Shown: piece after piece, positions 45,713-55,247 of the stretch
How the letters are laid out: every line of letters begins with the position of its first letter
Numbering within the stretch: position 1 is the stretch's first letter
Program-made: the position numbers and the translations under genes
The notes under the pieces: model-generated
Told to the model about the DNA's origin: nothing
The model's input: the letters and a program-made list of their open reading frames with translations, nothing else
Databases searched by the model: none
NCBI GenBank assembly: GCA_033439795.1
Contig: JAUTDP010000002.1
Location: 1,364,001 to 1,428,000 of the forward strand
Source of the DNA: Sordaria brevicollis
Taxonomy: Eukaryota > Ascomycota > Sordariomycetes > Sordariales > Sordariaceae
Length of the DNA: 64,000 nt
Direction of reading: 5' to 3'

Positions 45713-46320
45713 TCACTTTTTGTCATTTTTGTGTCGCAGTTCGTGCCTCTTCTCGGCTTTTTTTATAAGGAGCGATGTTGATGATATTTTGTGCCTTCAC
45801 TGCTGTTATTTTTGTTTTGCCTTTTTCACGAGTCAGTATCGGTGTCGGCACCCGGTGCTTAACCCCGCCCCGAGGCGCGGCCGGGACGGAGCTTTGCCCG
45901 GCCGTTGTGCTTATCGCGGCATAAGCCGGGCCCCGATAAGGCATGTACCCCGCCTTCCCGTTCGTGTTCCGGCACCGATCTCGAACGGTCCGCAAACAAC
46001 ATTTTGAACATCACTTTGATCAATCCGAAATACCAGCTTTTAATGCGACTGCGTGCGACTGGATAGGCTGGTCAGTTGGTAGTATCATCGCTGCTGTCGA
46101 TAGTTTGTTCTTTCACTTAAACGTTCTCATCATCCATTTCTTCTCTACTTTACTAATAGCTCCTAGCACGCTAAAAGTTCCGGCTAAGGTTGTTAGCGTT
46201 TTTGCAGGCAGTCTCCATACTGGGCCACGCACGCACTAACAGACTGTTATCGCACGGACAAAAACTGCACTTTTGACCCGCAAAGAAATTGTTAGACCTA
46301 ACATCAAAAATAGCACTTTT
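45713..46320. other. Intergenic region downstream of tRNA-Leu
   Basis: Contains the tRNA terminator, the palindromic element and AT-richer sequence leading to the solo LTR. No gene. Confidence 0.45.
45838..45979. repeat. GC-rich palindromic element with 14-bp imperfect terminal inverted repeats
   Basis: The ends ATCGGTGTCGGCAC (45838-45851) and the reverse complement of GTTCCGGCACCGAT (45966-45979) match at 12 of 14 positions. Inside lie two perfect hairpins: CGGCCGGG/CCCGGCCG (45878-45885 and 45897-45904) and CTTATCG/CGATAAG (45910-45916 and 45934-45940). The GC content is far above the flanks. It could be a MITE-like element or a structured RNA. No target-site duplication is evident. Confidence 0.55.
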
Positions 46321-46574
46321 TGTTAGCAGTCTTTCCTACAATAGTCTGTACATACACGAATTATCCACCTTTCCAACCAATAGGAGCACGCAGCCTGTCC
46401 AGCCAGCAGGAGCACGTAGCCTGTTTAGCCAAGGGAAGGGGAGGGGCCGTATGGTCCCTCACCGAACACTAGTCGACATCTACCCTACACTAGACTATTT
46501 CATTCTCGACTCGACCACGCAGGACCATCCGGTTCTCTTCGCTTTACATAGAGATATTTCCTAAACAAACAACA
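46321..46574. mobile_element. Solo LTR of a retrotransposon, 254 bp
   Basis: The element starts TGTTAGCAG and ends AAACAACA, so its ends are the inverted TGTT/AACA typical of LTRs. It is flanked on both sides by the 5-bp direct repeat CTTTT (46316-46320 and 46575-46579), the expected target-site duplication. There are no internal coding regions. Inside are two near-identical 23-bp units (46382-46404 and 46408-46430). It sits 0.6 kb downstream of a tRNA gene and just beyond the 3' end of the flavin oxidase gene. The superfamily is not assigned. Confidence 0.75.
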
Positions 46575-46635
46575 CTTTTGTAACTATCCCTTCCGCGGTC
46601 TTTGTTGTTGCATCATTTCTCTCTTCATCGCTCAC

Positions 46636-48594
46636 TCAAAGCTTTGCCCTTGTTCCCTCCCCATCGCCATTACTTTCGTCGTTGGCCTCCCCCTTCTTCA
46701 ACGCCTCGATAACCTCCTTCGCTCCCCTTATCCCGCTCCTCGCCGCGCCCTCCATAAACCCCCTCCACTTCTCCGCAATCTCCGCGCCAGCAAAATGCAC
46801 ATTCCCAAACCGCTCTCTCATCACAGAATATCCCTTTCCCGGGCCTTCATACTTCCAACTTTTCGAAAGTTCTTCCAACTCTTTCTCGTCCTTCGGCAAT
46901 CGTCTCGGAGGAGGGATACCCATCCCACTCCACGTCCTGATGGAAAATGAAATAGGCAGTGGTATGGCCCCTTTGACTTCTTTCCTAACTTCATCCTTTC
47001 CCCCCTTTATTTTTTCACCTTTCTCTTTTCCCTCTTGCTCTTCCACCCCCTCTCTCTCCTGCTCCTCAACCCACTCCAACCCTTCACTCCCCAAACTACT
47101 CCGTCTGACCCTCAACCCCGTCCCCGTCGGCATCTCCACCCCCATCTCCTGAAGAGAATCCATCCTCCCCTCCCCAAACACCCTTACCAAATGTCTCCAA
47201 ACCGGCATCTCCTCCCAATCCGCAAGTCCCCAGACCAACTTCTCTGGAAAGTTGCGCAAGTACTCGTCGTCATCGTCGTTGTTATCATTGTCACCACCAG
47301 ACAAAAAAGCCTCGCACATCCAATCCCACACTTGCTCCCCCTTTTCAGCGGCCGAGAACGCGGTTAGATTCCATCGTTTGGGGTTCTTTCTTTTTCTTCC
47401 AGCGTTGTCATGAGTGATGTTGTCGTCGCTGGTATCCCTCACCCAAGAAATCAAGCCGTCGTCTAGGTCTGGAGAAACGACGCGACAGTCCATCGCTCCC
47501 GAAAGGCCGGCTTCGCGCCACCAGGGTTTGAGGAAGTAAAAGGTTACGGCTGTGAAGGTGGCATGGTGGTGTTGGCTGTGGCGGTTGATGGAGGCGAGTT
47601 TTTGGGCGGGAAGAGGTGGGTTGAAGGATATGAATGCAGGGTCGCGAGAGGAGAGGGGGGAGTAGGAAGAGGGGGGTGTGGTGATGAGGACCTTTTTGGC
47701 GTGAAAGGTTTTTGGGATGGTGTTGGTGCCGATGGCGAGGGAAGTGTTGATTTTGCAAAGGTGGGAAGGTATATCGCTCTTGCTGGTAAGGCCGGTTTGA
47801 GTGATCTTGTTGACGACTGTCGAGAGATGGATGCAGCCCTCTGGAAGAAGGTCGAGAAGGCCGTTGACGAATGCTTGCGACCCTTGCGGAACCCGAAAAT
47901 GCGTGGCGCCACCACCGGGTGAATCGGGGTGGAAGTAGAGGTTGCCTAACCCCCCACCTGAAGCGATATGGTCGAGGACATACAAAGCCGAAACACGATC
48001 CGGATGAACGCCCAAAAGAAAGTTGGTGAGAAAGTGCGCCTCCTGTTCGCACAGCTCACTAAGGGCGGGCCTATGTTTCACGAACTCCAAGAAGGACGTC
48101 GCGTCCAGATGCAAGGCCTCTGGGCCAAGCCAAATTTCAGACAGCTTGGAAATCTGGTTGTAAAATTTCCGGATTTCCGAGTGACCAATAAAAGAGAATG
48201 GCTCAAAACCAGGTGTAAGTTGAAAGCCTTCAGGTGGCCACACGACATTTTCAAGCGCGGGAACGGTTTCGACGACTCGGGTGCCGCCTTCCATGTAGTC
48301 GTAGCGCTGTTGGAGACTTAGTAGTCCCCCCAAGCTATGCTGCTGCTGCGTGATGAGGTCGAGCTTGAAGTCTTTGGCTAGGGAGAGCATCTCGGTGTGG
48401 GTGTCGCCGATGGTCGTGACTCTGTGACGGGCCGTTGAGTGGCATTGGCCGCCGACGTGGTTGTTCCGGTCGAGGATGGCGATTGTTAGGCCTGCTTTGT
48501 GCAGTTCGACGGCTGCTCTTATGCCGGTTAGGCCGGCGCCGATTATGACTACGTCGACTTCGAGCTCAGAGTCAGGAGTTGGGTCGGAGGCCAT
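46636..48594 (-). CDS. Flavin-containing amine oxidase-like protein
   Basis: Single-exon gene, 652 aa. The N-terminal FAD-binding Rossmann motif is VDVVIIGAGLTGIRAA (GxGxxG at 19-24), followed by LDRNNHVGGQCHS. The C-terminal FAD motif is FGNVHFAGAEIAEKWRGFMEGAARSG. These define the flavin monoamine oxidase family, which oxidises amines or polyamines. No signal peptide is seen, so the enzyme is probably intracellular. A peroxisomal PTS1 is not evident (the end reads RAKL, which differs from SKL). Two low-complexity insertions are unusual: an acidic/Asn patch (GGDNDNNDDDDE) and a Glu/Lys/Gly-rich stretch near residues 500-545. Substrate unknown. Confidence 0.88.
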   Translation of the reverse strand: MASDPTPDSELEVDVVIIGAGLTGIRAAVELHKAGLTIAILDRNNHVGGQCHSTARHRVTTIGDTHTEMLSLAKDFKLDLITQQQHSLGGLLSLQQRYDYMEGGTRVVETVPALENVVWPPEGFQLTPGFEPFSFIGHSEIRKFYNQISKLSEIWLGPEALHLDATSFLEFVKHRPALSELCEQEAHFLTNFLLGVHPDRVSALYVLDHIASGGGLGNLYFHPDSPGGGATHFRVPQGSQAFVNGLLDLLPEGCIHLSTVVNKITQTGLTSKSDIPSHLCKINTSLAIGTNTIPKTFHAKKVLITTPPSSYSPLSSRDPAFISFNPPLPAQKLASINRHSQHHHATFTAVTFYFLKPWWREAGLSGAMDCRVVSPDLDDGLISWVRDTSDDNITHDNAGRKRKNPKRWNLTAFSAAEKGEQVWDWMCEAFLSGGDNDNNDDDDEYLRNFPEKLVWGLADWEEMPVWRHLVRVFGEGRMDSLQEMGVEMPTGTGLRVRRSSLGSEGLEWVEEQEREGVEEQEGKEKGEKIKGGKDEVRKEVKGAIPLPISFSIRTWSGMGIPPPRRLPKDEKELEELSKSWKYEGPGKGYSVMRERFGNVHFAGAEIAEKWRGFMEGAARSGIRGAKEVIEALKKGEANDESNGDGEGTRAKL

Positions 48595-50570
48595 CGTGGT
48601 ATGGCTGTGGAGGTCAAGTCAAGCAGGGTAGGTATCCGAAAGTGACTTTCTGGGAAGAGAGATGTTGTATGTAAGTTTATTCCCTCACGTTGTTGGTCCA
48701 CGTTGGATTTTTGCCGTTTGGCTGGATGTGATCCTAGGAGTACGCACTCAGCCGTGTTTATTTGACGTTCACTTGACTATCTGTAGGCAGGTGAAGGGTT
48801 CACAAGACGGTGACATGGTAGCAGTTGCCATGTTTGTGTTGTTTTGTGCTATGTCACCGCTGACCAACGTGACTGGCAACAACGACCCAACATGGACGGG
48901 TTGTTGGCTGTCACGATGTTGGTCTTTAAAGGCGGCTTCCTCCGCCAGGGGCACATATCTACATTTGCATCATTAAGTACCTCTAATCGCCTTGAGGTTT
49001 TCGAACCTTCTTGCTCTTCATGAATTAACGACTTCCAAGTTGGATATCATGGATCTAAGCCAAAACATGAGTGTTTTATATGGCTCTCCGAAAAACATGT
49101 ATCTTGTATGTATTCTGGAGAAGCTTCAAGGGATAGCTTAGAATACAAATGGGATCATCTTGGACATCGGACAAAGAAACTCAGCTACCGTACCGTGTAA
49201 CGCCCGATATGAAACCAGAGGAGACAAAGAAAGCTAAGTACATTGGTAGGTCAGCCCATGTTGAAATCCCGACTTGAAGTCTGCCAAGATAAAAGACTTG
49301 AGAACTCAATTATAAAGACACTTTTTATATCATAGTATATCGTGAAGACACTTCGAGGCTCAAGGAATATGTGTCCGATGGTGAGTTTCCGTTGGATTGT
49401 TCGTTGGTACAGGTCCGGTGTGCTTACAAGTACCTACAGGCACTGTGCGGGAAACGCTGAGGCTTGAGGTGGACGGTGCATCCTTGCTGTAATTACGGAG
49501 CCCAAAACAGCAAGCACTTTAACGCAACTGCAAACGGTAAGGTATCTGCACTCCGTCCATGGCATAGGGCCAACTCATGGCTACACATGGCATGCTGTCC
49601 GAATCGTGCCACCAGAGATGGATGAGTGAGTTTCGAGTGGTTGAAGTTTGATCAAGGAGGCGCAGCTTCAAGTTCCTGCTTCAAATTACAAAACAATGAG
49701 TGAAGTGCCAGACTCTTAAAATGTTCAAGCAGGGACTGCGGTGGATTACCCCGCGTTTTCCACTTACACTTACCTTATGCTCTGCAAGGTCTGTGCGGTC
49801 CGTTCCGTAATTTCCGTTTGATCAGCTGCACGATCCAGCAGGACACTCGTACCTGTCGGAGTGCCATGCTCGTCAACCTCGTTCGTTGAGCTGCTGCTGA
49901 CCGGGAATCGGAAATCGAGTGGACGTCGAGACGGGCATAAAAGGTGTCCGGTTGCACTCGCGGAAGACAAGACCCTGGGATTCTTGTGCTCGTGTGCCCT
50001 GGGGCTGGTCGAGGTGTTGTCCTACGGTGAACGCTACCTATCCATCTTTGTTAGGTAGTGCTGTAGGGCAGCAGCCAACTGGGGGACCCGCCCGTGTGTG
50101 TGTGCCCAACACTAACAAAGTGACCTGGCCCCTTTCATCTCCAAGGATACCTGGAACCTGGAAATGGCAACCACGCCGCCAGGGAAACCTAACGTCAAGT
50201 GGAAGTCAGCCTCAACCCACACCCTGCAACCACCACTCAATTCAGTTCAATTCAACCTCGACTCGTCGGGTGACCATCTCTCACACCTCATTCACCATCG
50301 ATCACGAACCACCTTTATCTCCTCCATCAAAACCTGCTCCCGGCTTGGCTTTTCCTCACCCTTCCTCATCTAGGAAACACCACCAGGATCATCTCGACCG
50401 GGAGGAAACAGGGTCATTTCTACCTAACCAGCAGGTCGACAGCGAAGGGACCCTGCCAAGTGCCTATTGCATTATCGCCGGCGAGCGATAGATAGACAGC
50501 GTCATCGACCCATTGACGTCGCTGATATCACAAGCTTCAACACCAAATTCCATCACCAAAATACCACAAA
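48595..50570. other. 2.0-kb divergent upstream region of flavin oxidase and 2EXR genes
   Basis: No gene supported. The stretch 49000-49450 is comparatively AT-rich and may be a decayed repeat, but no terminal repeats were found. The right end carries a long CA-rich leader before the 2EXR start. Confidence 0.4.
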
Positions 50571-52274
50571 ATGTCATCTCGAGGGGCCTCCAAGCAGGGC
50601 AAAACCGCCCACAGCAGGAGCACCCGTCCCCGTCCTCCCCGTATCGTTACCCGGATTCAACCACACCGACAATGTGCTAACCGGCCACCTCGATTCTGGC
50701 GGTTCCTAGACTTGCCCGCCGAGGTCCGCAACATGATCTACTCACACATCTTAACCACCCCTCCTTCTTCCTCCTCCTCCCATTCCTGCTCCCATTCATC
50801 AAAATCATCATCATCTCCTTCCCGTAACGACGACACCACAGGCGCCGCCATCGACGTAGCCCGCGTCTGGGAATCCCACCCCCGCTTCGACCTCAGCCTT
50901 CTCCTCGTCTCCAAGAAAATCCACAGTGAAGCCGCCGCCATCCTCTACTCCAAAAACACCTTCATATTCCTCGAGCCCTGCGACGAGCACCGCGACCTGC
51001 ACCCGGAAGCCCAGGATTTCACCCGCCACCGCAGCCTCACCTGGCTGCGCACCATCGGCCCCACCAACGCATCCGCGGTGCGCAACATGCACATCCGCAT
51101 CCGCGCCGAGCGGACCACCTCTCGGGCCGATCCTTACTACCCGGACCTCATCCTCGAACTATCCAAACTCGCCCCCAACTTGCACCGCCTGGCTTTGATC
51201 GGCGAGAAGCACGCCTTGCAAACAAAGCCGGTGCAAGTAGAGGTGCCAGTCCCGTTGCAGTTTCCCGAGCTGTTTCCTATCGATCCTAATCCACCCCCTC
51301 CCCCTCCCCCACCACAACAGCCACTCCCACCCGCCCCTTTCGAAGTAGCCCAACCACCAGCTTACGAAATTCACTGGCATCGCCAGTGGGATCCCAACCA
51401 CGTCACGCCGCTCTCGCCCTGGATGCTCTACGAGATGCGGCACGGGTTGCGCAAATTTCTGAAACTGCACACTTTGGTGCTGGCGGGGTTTACGCACCCA
51501 GGGGAAAACTTTGTGCCGTTTTCGAGGTTGATCAACGCGGGGAAGCCACCCACTAAAGAAGGGGGGTGGTGGAGGAGGTATCAAGCGTACGAGAGCGAGA
51601 TCAGGAAAGGGAGGGATTCGGGCGACGGGGAGATTGGGTGTTGTGGGTTGGATTGGGGTGGTAGTGATGATGAGGGGGGTTGGGGGGAGGGTTGGGGGGT
51701 TGGTGAGGATGGAAAAGGTGGTGGTAAGGTTACGAGGAGGAGGCTTCATAAAATCGGTGGCCACGGTGGTAAAGGTCGTCAAGGTTATGACGAGGACATG
51801 TGCTGGCGTCAGCAGTTGCTGAGGCAAATGAGGGCGGATCAGAAGCGGTATGGCAGCTGCGTGGTTCATGTCGTGCGCAAAAGGGTGGCGTCCCGAAGTT
51901 GTGGCGAGAGAAAGTTTTCGACGTTGTGGAATGAGCCGGCTGTTGTGGATCCGTTGGGGAGGGTGCTGGATAAGAAAAAGGGTCGTGGTGGTGATGGCCG
52001 TCAGTCTGTTCATGGGACAGCTAATACTGGTGGAGGAAATGGAAGTGGAAGCGCTCTGAGTCTGGCTACTGCTGGTCTGAATGCCGCCGCTAGTACTGCT
52101 AGTCTGGTTCAAGCCGTGGTTCAGTTTCAACAAGTGGACGATATGGACGATATGGACGACGACGACGACGAAGATGACGACGAAGATTACTGGCAGGATC
52201 TCGAAGCCCTACTTAGTGATAGTGGCGGTGAGGACGACGAGATTCAGATGGTCGATGACGATATCATCGCTTAG
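50571..52274 (+). CDS. 2EXR/F-box-like fungal protein with acidic C-terminus
   Basis: Single-exon gene, 567 aa, of a large family of fungal proteins of unknown function. The hallmark appears near residues 43-125: FWRFLDLPAEVRNMIYSHIL, then LLLVSKKIHSEAAAILYSKNTFIF (the 2EXR pattern: leucine/proline start, 'E.R..IY', 'LL.VSK..H.EA...LY..N.F.F'). A Pro-rich stretch lies near residues 240-265. The middle has Gly-rich basic segments. The C-terminus is strongly acidic (DDMDDMDDDDDEDDDEDYW). The N-terminus is basic. Often annotated as F-box-like, but F-box activity is unproven. It is divergent from the flavin oxidase. Confidence 0.8.
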   Translation: MSSRGASKQGKTAHSRSTRPRPPRIVTRIQPHRQCANRPPRFWRFLDLPAEVRNMIYSHILTTPPSSSSSHSCSHSSKSSSSPSRNDDTTGAAIDVARVWESHPRFDLSLLLVSKKIHSEAAAILYSKNTFIFLEPCDEHRDLHPEAQDFTRHRSLTWLRTIGPTNASAVRNMHIRIRAERTTSRADPYYPDLILELSKLAPNLHRLALIGEKHALQTKPVQVEVPVPLQFPELFPIDPNPPPPPPPPQQPLPPAPFEVAQPPAYEIHWHRQWDPNHVTPLSPWMLYEMRHGLRKFLKLHTLVLAGFTHPGENFVPFSRLINAGKPPTKEGGWWRRYQAYESEIRKGRDSGDGEIGCCGLDWGGSDDEGGWGEGWGVGEDGKGGGKVTRRRLHKIGGHGGKGRQGYDEDMCWRQQLLRQMRADQKRYGSCVVHVVRKRVASRSCGERKFSTLWNEPAVVDPLGRVLDKKKGRGGDGRQSVHGTANTGGGNGSGSALSLATAGLNAAASTASLVQAVVQFQQVDDMDDMDDDDDEDDDEDYWQDLEALLSDSGGEDDEIQMVDDDIIA

Positions 52275-53630
52275 AATCTTGGTTGAGCGGGTCCTGGACA
52301 TTAATTGTCTTTCGCCGGACTTTTTACGGCGACATCACGGTTATTGCGAATCGGTCAAGCGGCATCCCGGGACACAGGACACACACACATCCGGTCGGCG
52401 TATGGAGTTGGCGTTATTTGAGAAGAGACATATCGACATGGTTGTTTTTGGCAACGCTATGGTATGGCATACACGGCCAGGCAGGGAACAACGACAATGA
52501 GACTCGTCAGGGTGGTTGAGTTGTGCCTTGTAAGGGGCTCTTGCGGTGCCAAGGTGGTTCGAAACCGATTGACCTTAACCCGAGGACTTGCAGTCATTGA
52601 GTTGGCCACGAAACTGAACAACATCAGCACATAAGTTACGAGCGACCGAGACGTGGGTGGTAACAGAGGTGTTACGGTTTTTTCTTTTTTTTTTTTTTCA
52701 ATCTAAGCGGCAACTGGACTTTTCTTCGACCTCTTTTCCCAGCGGTCATTCGGTCAGCGATGCTGCGAATTTCTCTGCTCAACATCTTTCCCACCTCTCA
52801 TTCGAGAGTTCTGATTCGACTTTATTATCACGGCGTTGGCTTCGTTGCGACTATTCATTCGAGAGCTCCTTATTACTCGGCACAGATTTACATAACCGGA
52901 GAGACAGACGGACGGGACGGACTGGTACAACATGGTGTTTCACTGGTTATGACGAACATAACGACGACAATTCCCCTTTTTTACTTTCGGTTATCACGGC
53001 GAAAAGGTTTCGTTTATCTCGGTTGTTAGTGGATGACCAGGCGTTTTTTTCATTTAAGGAGGGAGGGATACTTGAAGCACCAGCAGATTTTGCGGGAACA
53101 CAGCACGGCACAGCAGAGCACAGCACAGCAGAGCGGCGGATAAATTGCTTTCCCAATGCTTTCTCATTTTTGTCATGGCGTCTCTTATAAGGTTCATGAG
53201 GGGATGGATTATACCCGATTACAACAGAAGCAGAGTCAACTTGTCAAGCAACCAGATCGGTGGGAAAACATCAAGAGCTACCGGCGGCTCATGTGTGATG
53301 AAAGTGGTGTCATTGTTTATACAAATCCAGTATGTATCTCGGTTTCTCAGATTACATCTTTAATCACGACTCGTCAATCATGAGGAAGGAGCAAAGCAAG
53401 TTAAAAGCAACCTTCATGGACAGCACGGGATAAATCGTGTTAATAATGGACAAACATAGCTTAAGCAACCTAAATAAAAGCGAACATGAACAATAGCCAA
53501 CCGGCAACCTCGAGCCAAAACCATATAACCAATCTCCATCGTGTATGTCGCTGACAAAACATCATAGGGAACGAAAAGAAACCATTCGTCGTCACCCTTC
53601 ACAACGGAACCTGCCCTTCCAGTGGCAACT
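52275..53630. other. Intergenic region between convergent 2EXR and WSC genes
   Basis: No gene supported. It contains a T run at about 52681-52699 and an irregular CAGCA-rich microsatellite at 53099-53137. The open frame at 52657-53190 runs through these simple repeats and is not credible. Confidence 0.45.
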
Positions 53631-55247
53631 TTACGGTTGGGTCACCCCATACACGGTCATCCTCCTAGGACCTCCACAAAACTCCTGGTCACTGCCCGAG
53701 CACAACTCTTCACACTGGCTGCTATCCACAAAGTCAAAGGTTTGGAGGTCCTGGGCGGTGCCGCAATAGCACTCGCTCTGGTACTCCAGCCCGGCGAGTC
53801 GGAAATTCCGATCGCTGCAGTACCTCGTGCAGAGCTCGACGGTCATGGTGGGGCTGGCAAAGTTAAGACCAGACAAAGCCCTCGTCGGGGCAGCATCTCT
53901 GATACATCCGAAATAATCCCACGATCCGGGTAGCTGTGGATCAAACAAGTCAAAGTCCTCGTCATCCAAGTTGCGGGCCGTGCTGTCCTCGCCGTTCCAG
54001 TACACCGACAGCCTGTTGGCAGCACCGCAGGTGGTGCTGTTCGTCGCATCTCCGACACACCTCATCGAACACTCGCGGTCGTTGACAACGTATGCTCTGG
54101 CGGGGATGTCATCCTCGATATCCGAGGGAGTGTCGTTATCGTCAGTTTCGGAATACAAGCTCGTTCCGCAGAAACACTGGCTGCCGTACTCGGTGCCGAA
54201 GTAAGGGTATCCATCCTCCTCGCAGCTCCGGCGGCACTTGTCGAGCGTCATGGTAGCATCATACGTGACTTTGCCAGTCAAGCTCTTCTCTCCGGTCACG
54301 GGGCTGTCAGTGTAGCAACCCAGGTAGCTGTAGTCGCCGACATCGGCAGGCATTACCTGTTCCATGCCGTACACATTGATCCTGTTGCCCGCGCCGCAGA
54401 TCTCGCCCGGAGCTCCGGCACATGTCATGCTGCATTCAGTCTCGGACACCTCCTGGGAGGTAAAGGGGGGTGCAAGGCCGCACCAGCACTCGCGGCCATA
54501 TTCCAGCCCGAAGTAGGGGTAGTTCTGCGAAGTGCAATAGGTGGCGCACTTGGAGGCTGTGAGGGTGTCGTCGCCGAGGAGAGCGTTGGGAAGCAAGCGA
54601 GGGGAGGACTCGCGGTAGCAGCCGAGGTAATCAAACCCCTGGACTCGGGCCACTTGGGGTGGGCGGTACAGAGCGTTGGAGTAGACCTCGATGCGCTCGC
54701 TTGCGCCGCATGTCTGGTCTTCGTTGCCGGCGCACTCGAAATCGCATTCGTCATCGTCGACGAGCGCATTGATGGTGGAAGGGGAGGAGGGAGAAAACCC
54801 GGAAGTGGCAGAAGCACACCAGCACTCCCGGCCATACTCGACGCCAAAGTAGGGAGACGAAGAGCAGAAGACGGCGCAGGCTTCAAGGGTCAGAGTGTCG
54901 GAAGCAGTGAAGGACGTGGGCAGCAGGCGAGAGGAGGCAGAGTTATCGCGGTAGCAGCCCAGGCGTGTGCCCGGGTTGCTGCCGATTGCGCCTTGGATGT
55001 TTTGAATATCGTCGTCGTCGTCATTATTGATGCCGACGTTCTCGAGGCCAGCGGCGGTAAAAGTTCCGTTTTGGCGCTTGTTAAGGAGGCTGGAAAAGCC
55101 AGGCTTGAGCTGGTTTAAGCTGGCATCGACAGCCTTGGAGTTGGCTTTGGAGTCGGTGCTGTAGGGGAAGGAGGGGAAGGCGGAGATGGACGAGACGAGG
55201 AAGGGGAGGAGGAAGGCTCCTTGGAGGAGGGCGCGTTGGGGTGCCAT
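53631..55247 (-). CDS. Secreted protein with four WSC domains
   Basis: Single-exon gene, 538 aa. The start is the ATG at 55247 (MAPQRALLQGAFLLPFLVSSISA), which gives a clear signal peptide. After a spacer with a dibasic LLNKRQ site there are four WSC domains at about 94-190, 206-298, 307-415 and 444-535. Each has the GCYxD-type opening (the fourth reads GCIRD), the YFGxEYGxxCxCG core, and a closing CxG...CGxxxRxxVY. WSC domains bind fungal beta-1,3-glucan and related polysaccharides. No membrane segment or GPI signal follows, so this is a soluble lectin-like protein rather than a cell-wall stress sensor. No catalytic domain is present. A TATA box lies 144 bp upstream. Confidence 0.93.
   Translation of the reverse strand: MAPQRALLQGAFLLPFLVSSISAFPSFPYSTDSKANSKAVDASLNQLKPGFSSLLNKRQNGTFTAAGLENVGINNDDDDDIQNIQGAIGSNPGTRLGCYRDNSASSRLLPTSFTASDTLTLEACAVFCSSSPYFGVEYGRECWCASATSGFSPSSPSTINALVDDDECDFECAGNEDQTCGASERIEVYSNALYRPPQVARVQGFDYLGCYRESSPRLLPNALLGDDTLTASKCATYCTSQNYPYFGLEYGRECWCGLAPPFTSQEVSETECSMTCAGAPGEICGAGNRINVYGMEQVMPADVGDYSYLGCYTDSPVTGEKSLTGKVTYDATMTLDKCRRSCEEDGYPYFGTEYGSQCFCGTSLYSETDDNDTPSDIEDDIPARAYVVNDRECSMRCVGDATNSTTCGAANRLSVYWNGEDSTARNLDDEDFDLFDPQLPGSWDYFGCIRDAAPTRALSGLNFASPTMTVELCTRYCSDRNFRLAGLEYQSECYCGTAQDLQTFDFVDSSQCEELCSGSDQEFCGGPRRMTVYGVTQP

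Noticed and set aside
46189..46320. Alternative LTR starts at earlier TGTTAG occurrences
   Set aside because: Only the start at 46321 gives matching flanking CTTTT duplications with the AACA end at 46574.
51159..52133. 324-codon minus-strand open frame inside the 2EXR gene
   Set aside because: Pro/Thr-rich antisense translation of repetitive Gly/Asp codons; no splice or domain support.
52657..53190. 177-codon frame between the 2EXR and WSC genes
   Set aside because: Runs through a T homopolymer and a CAGCA microsatellite; the translation is not protein-like.
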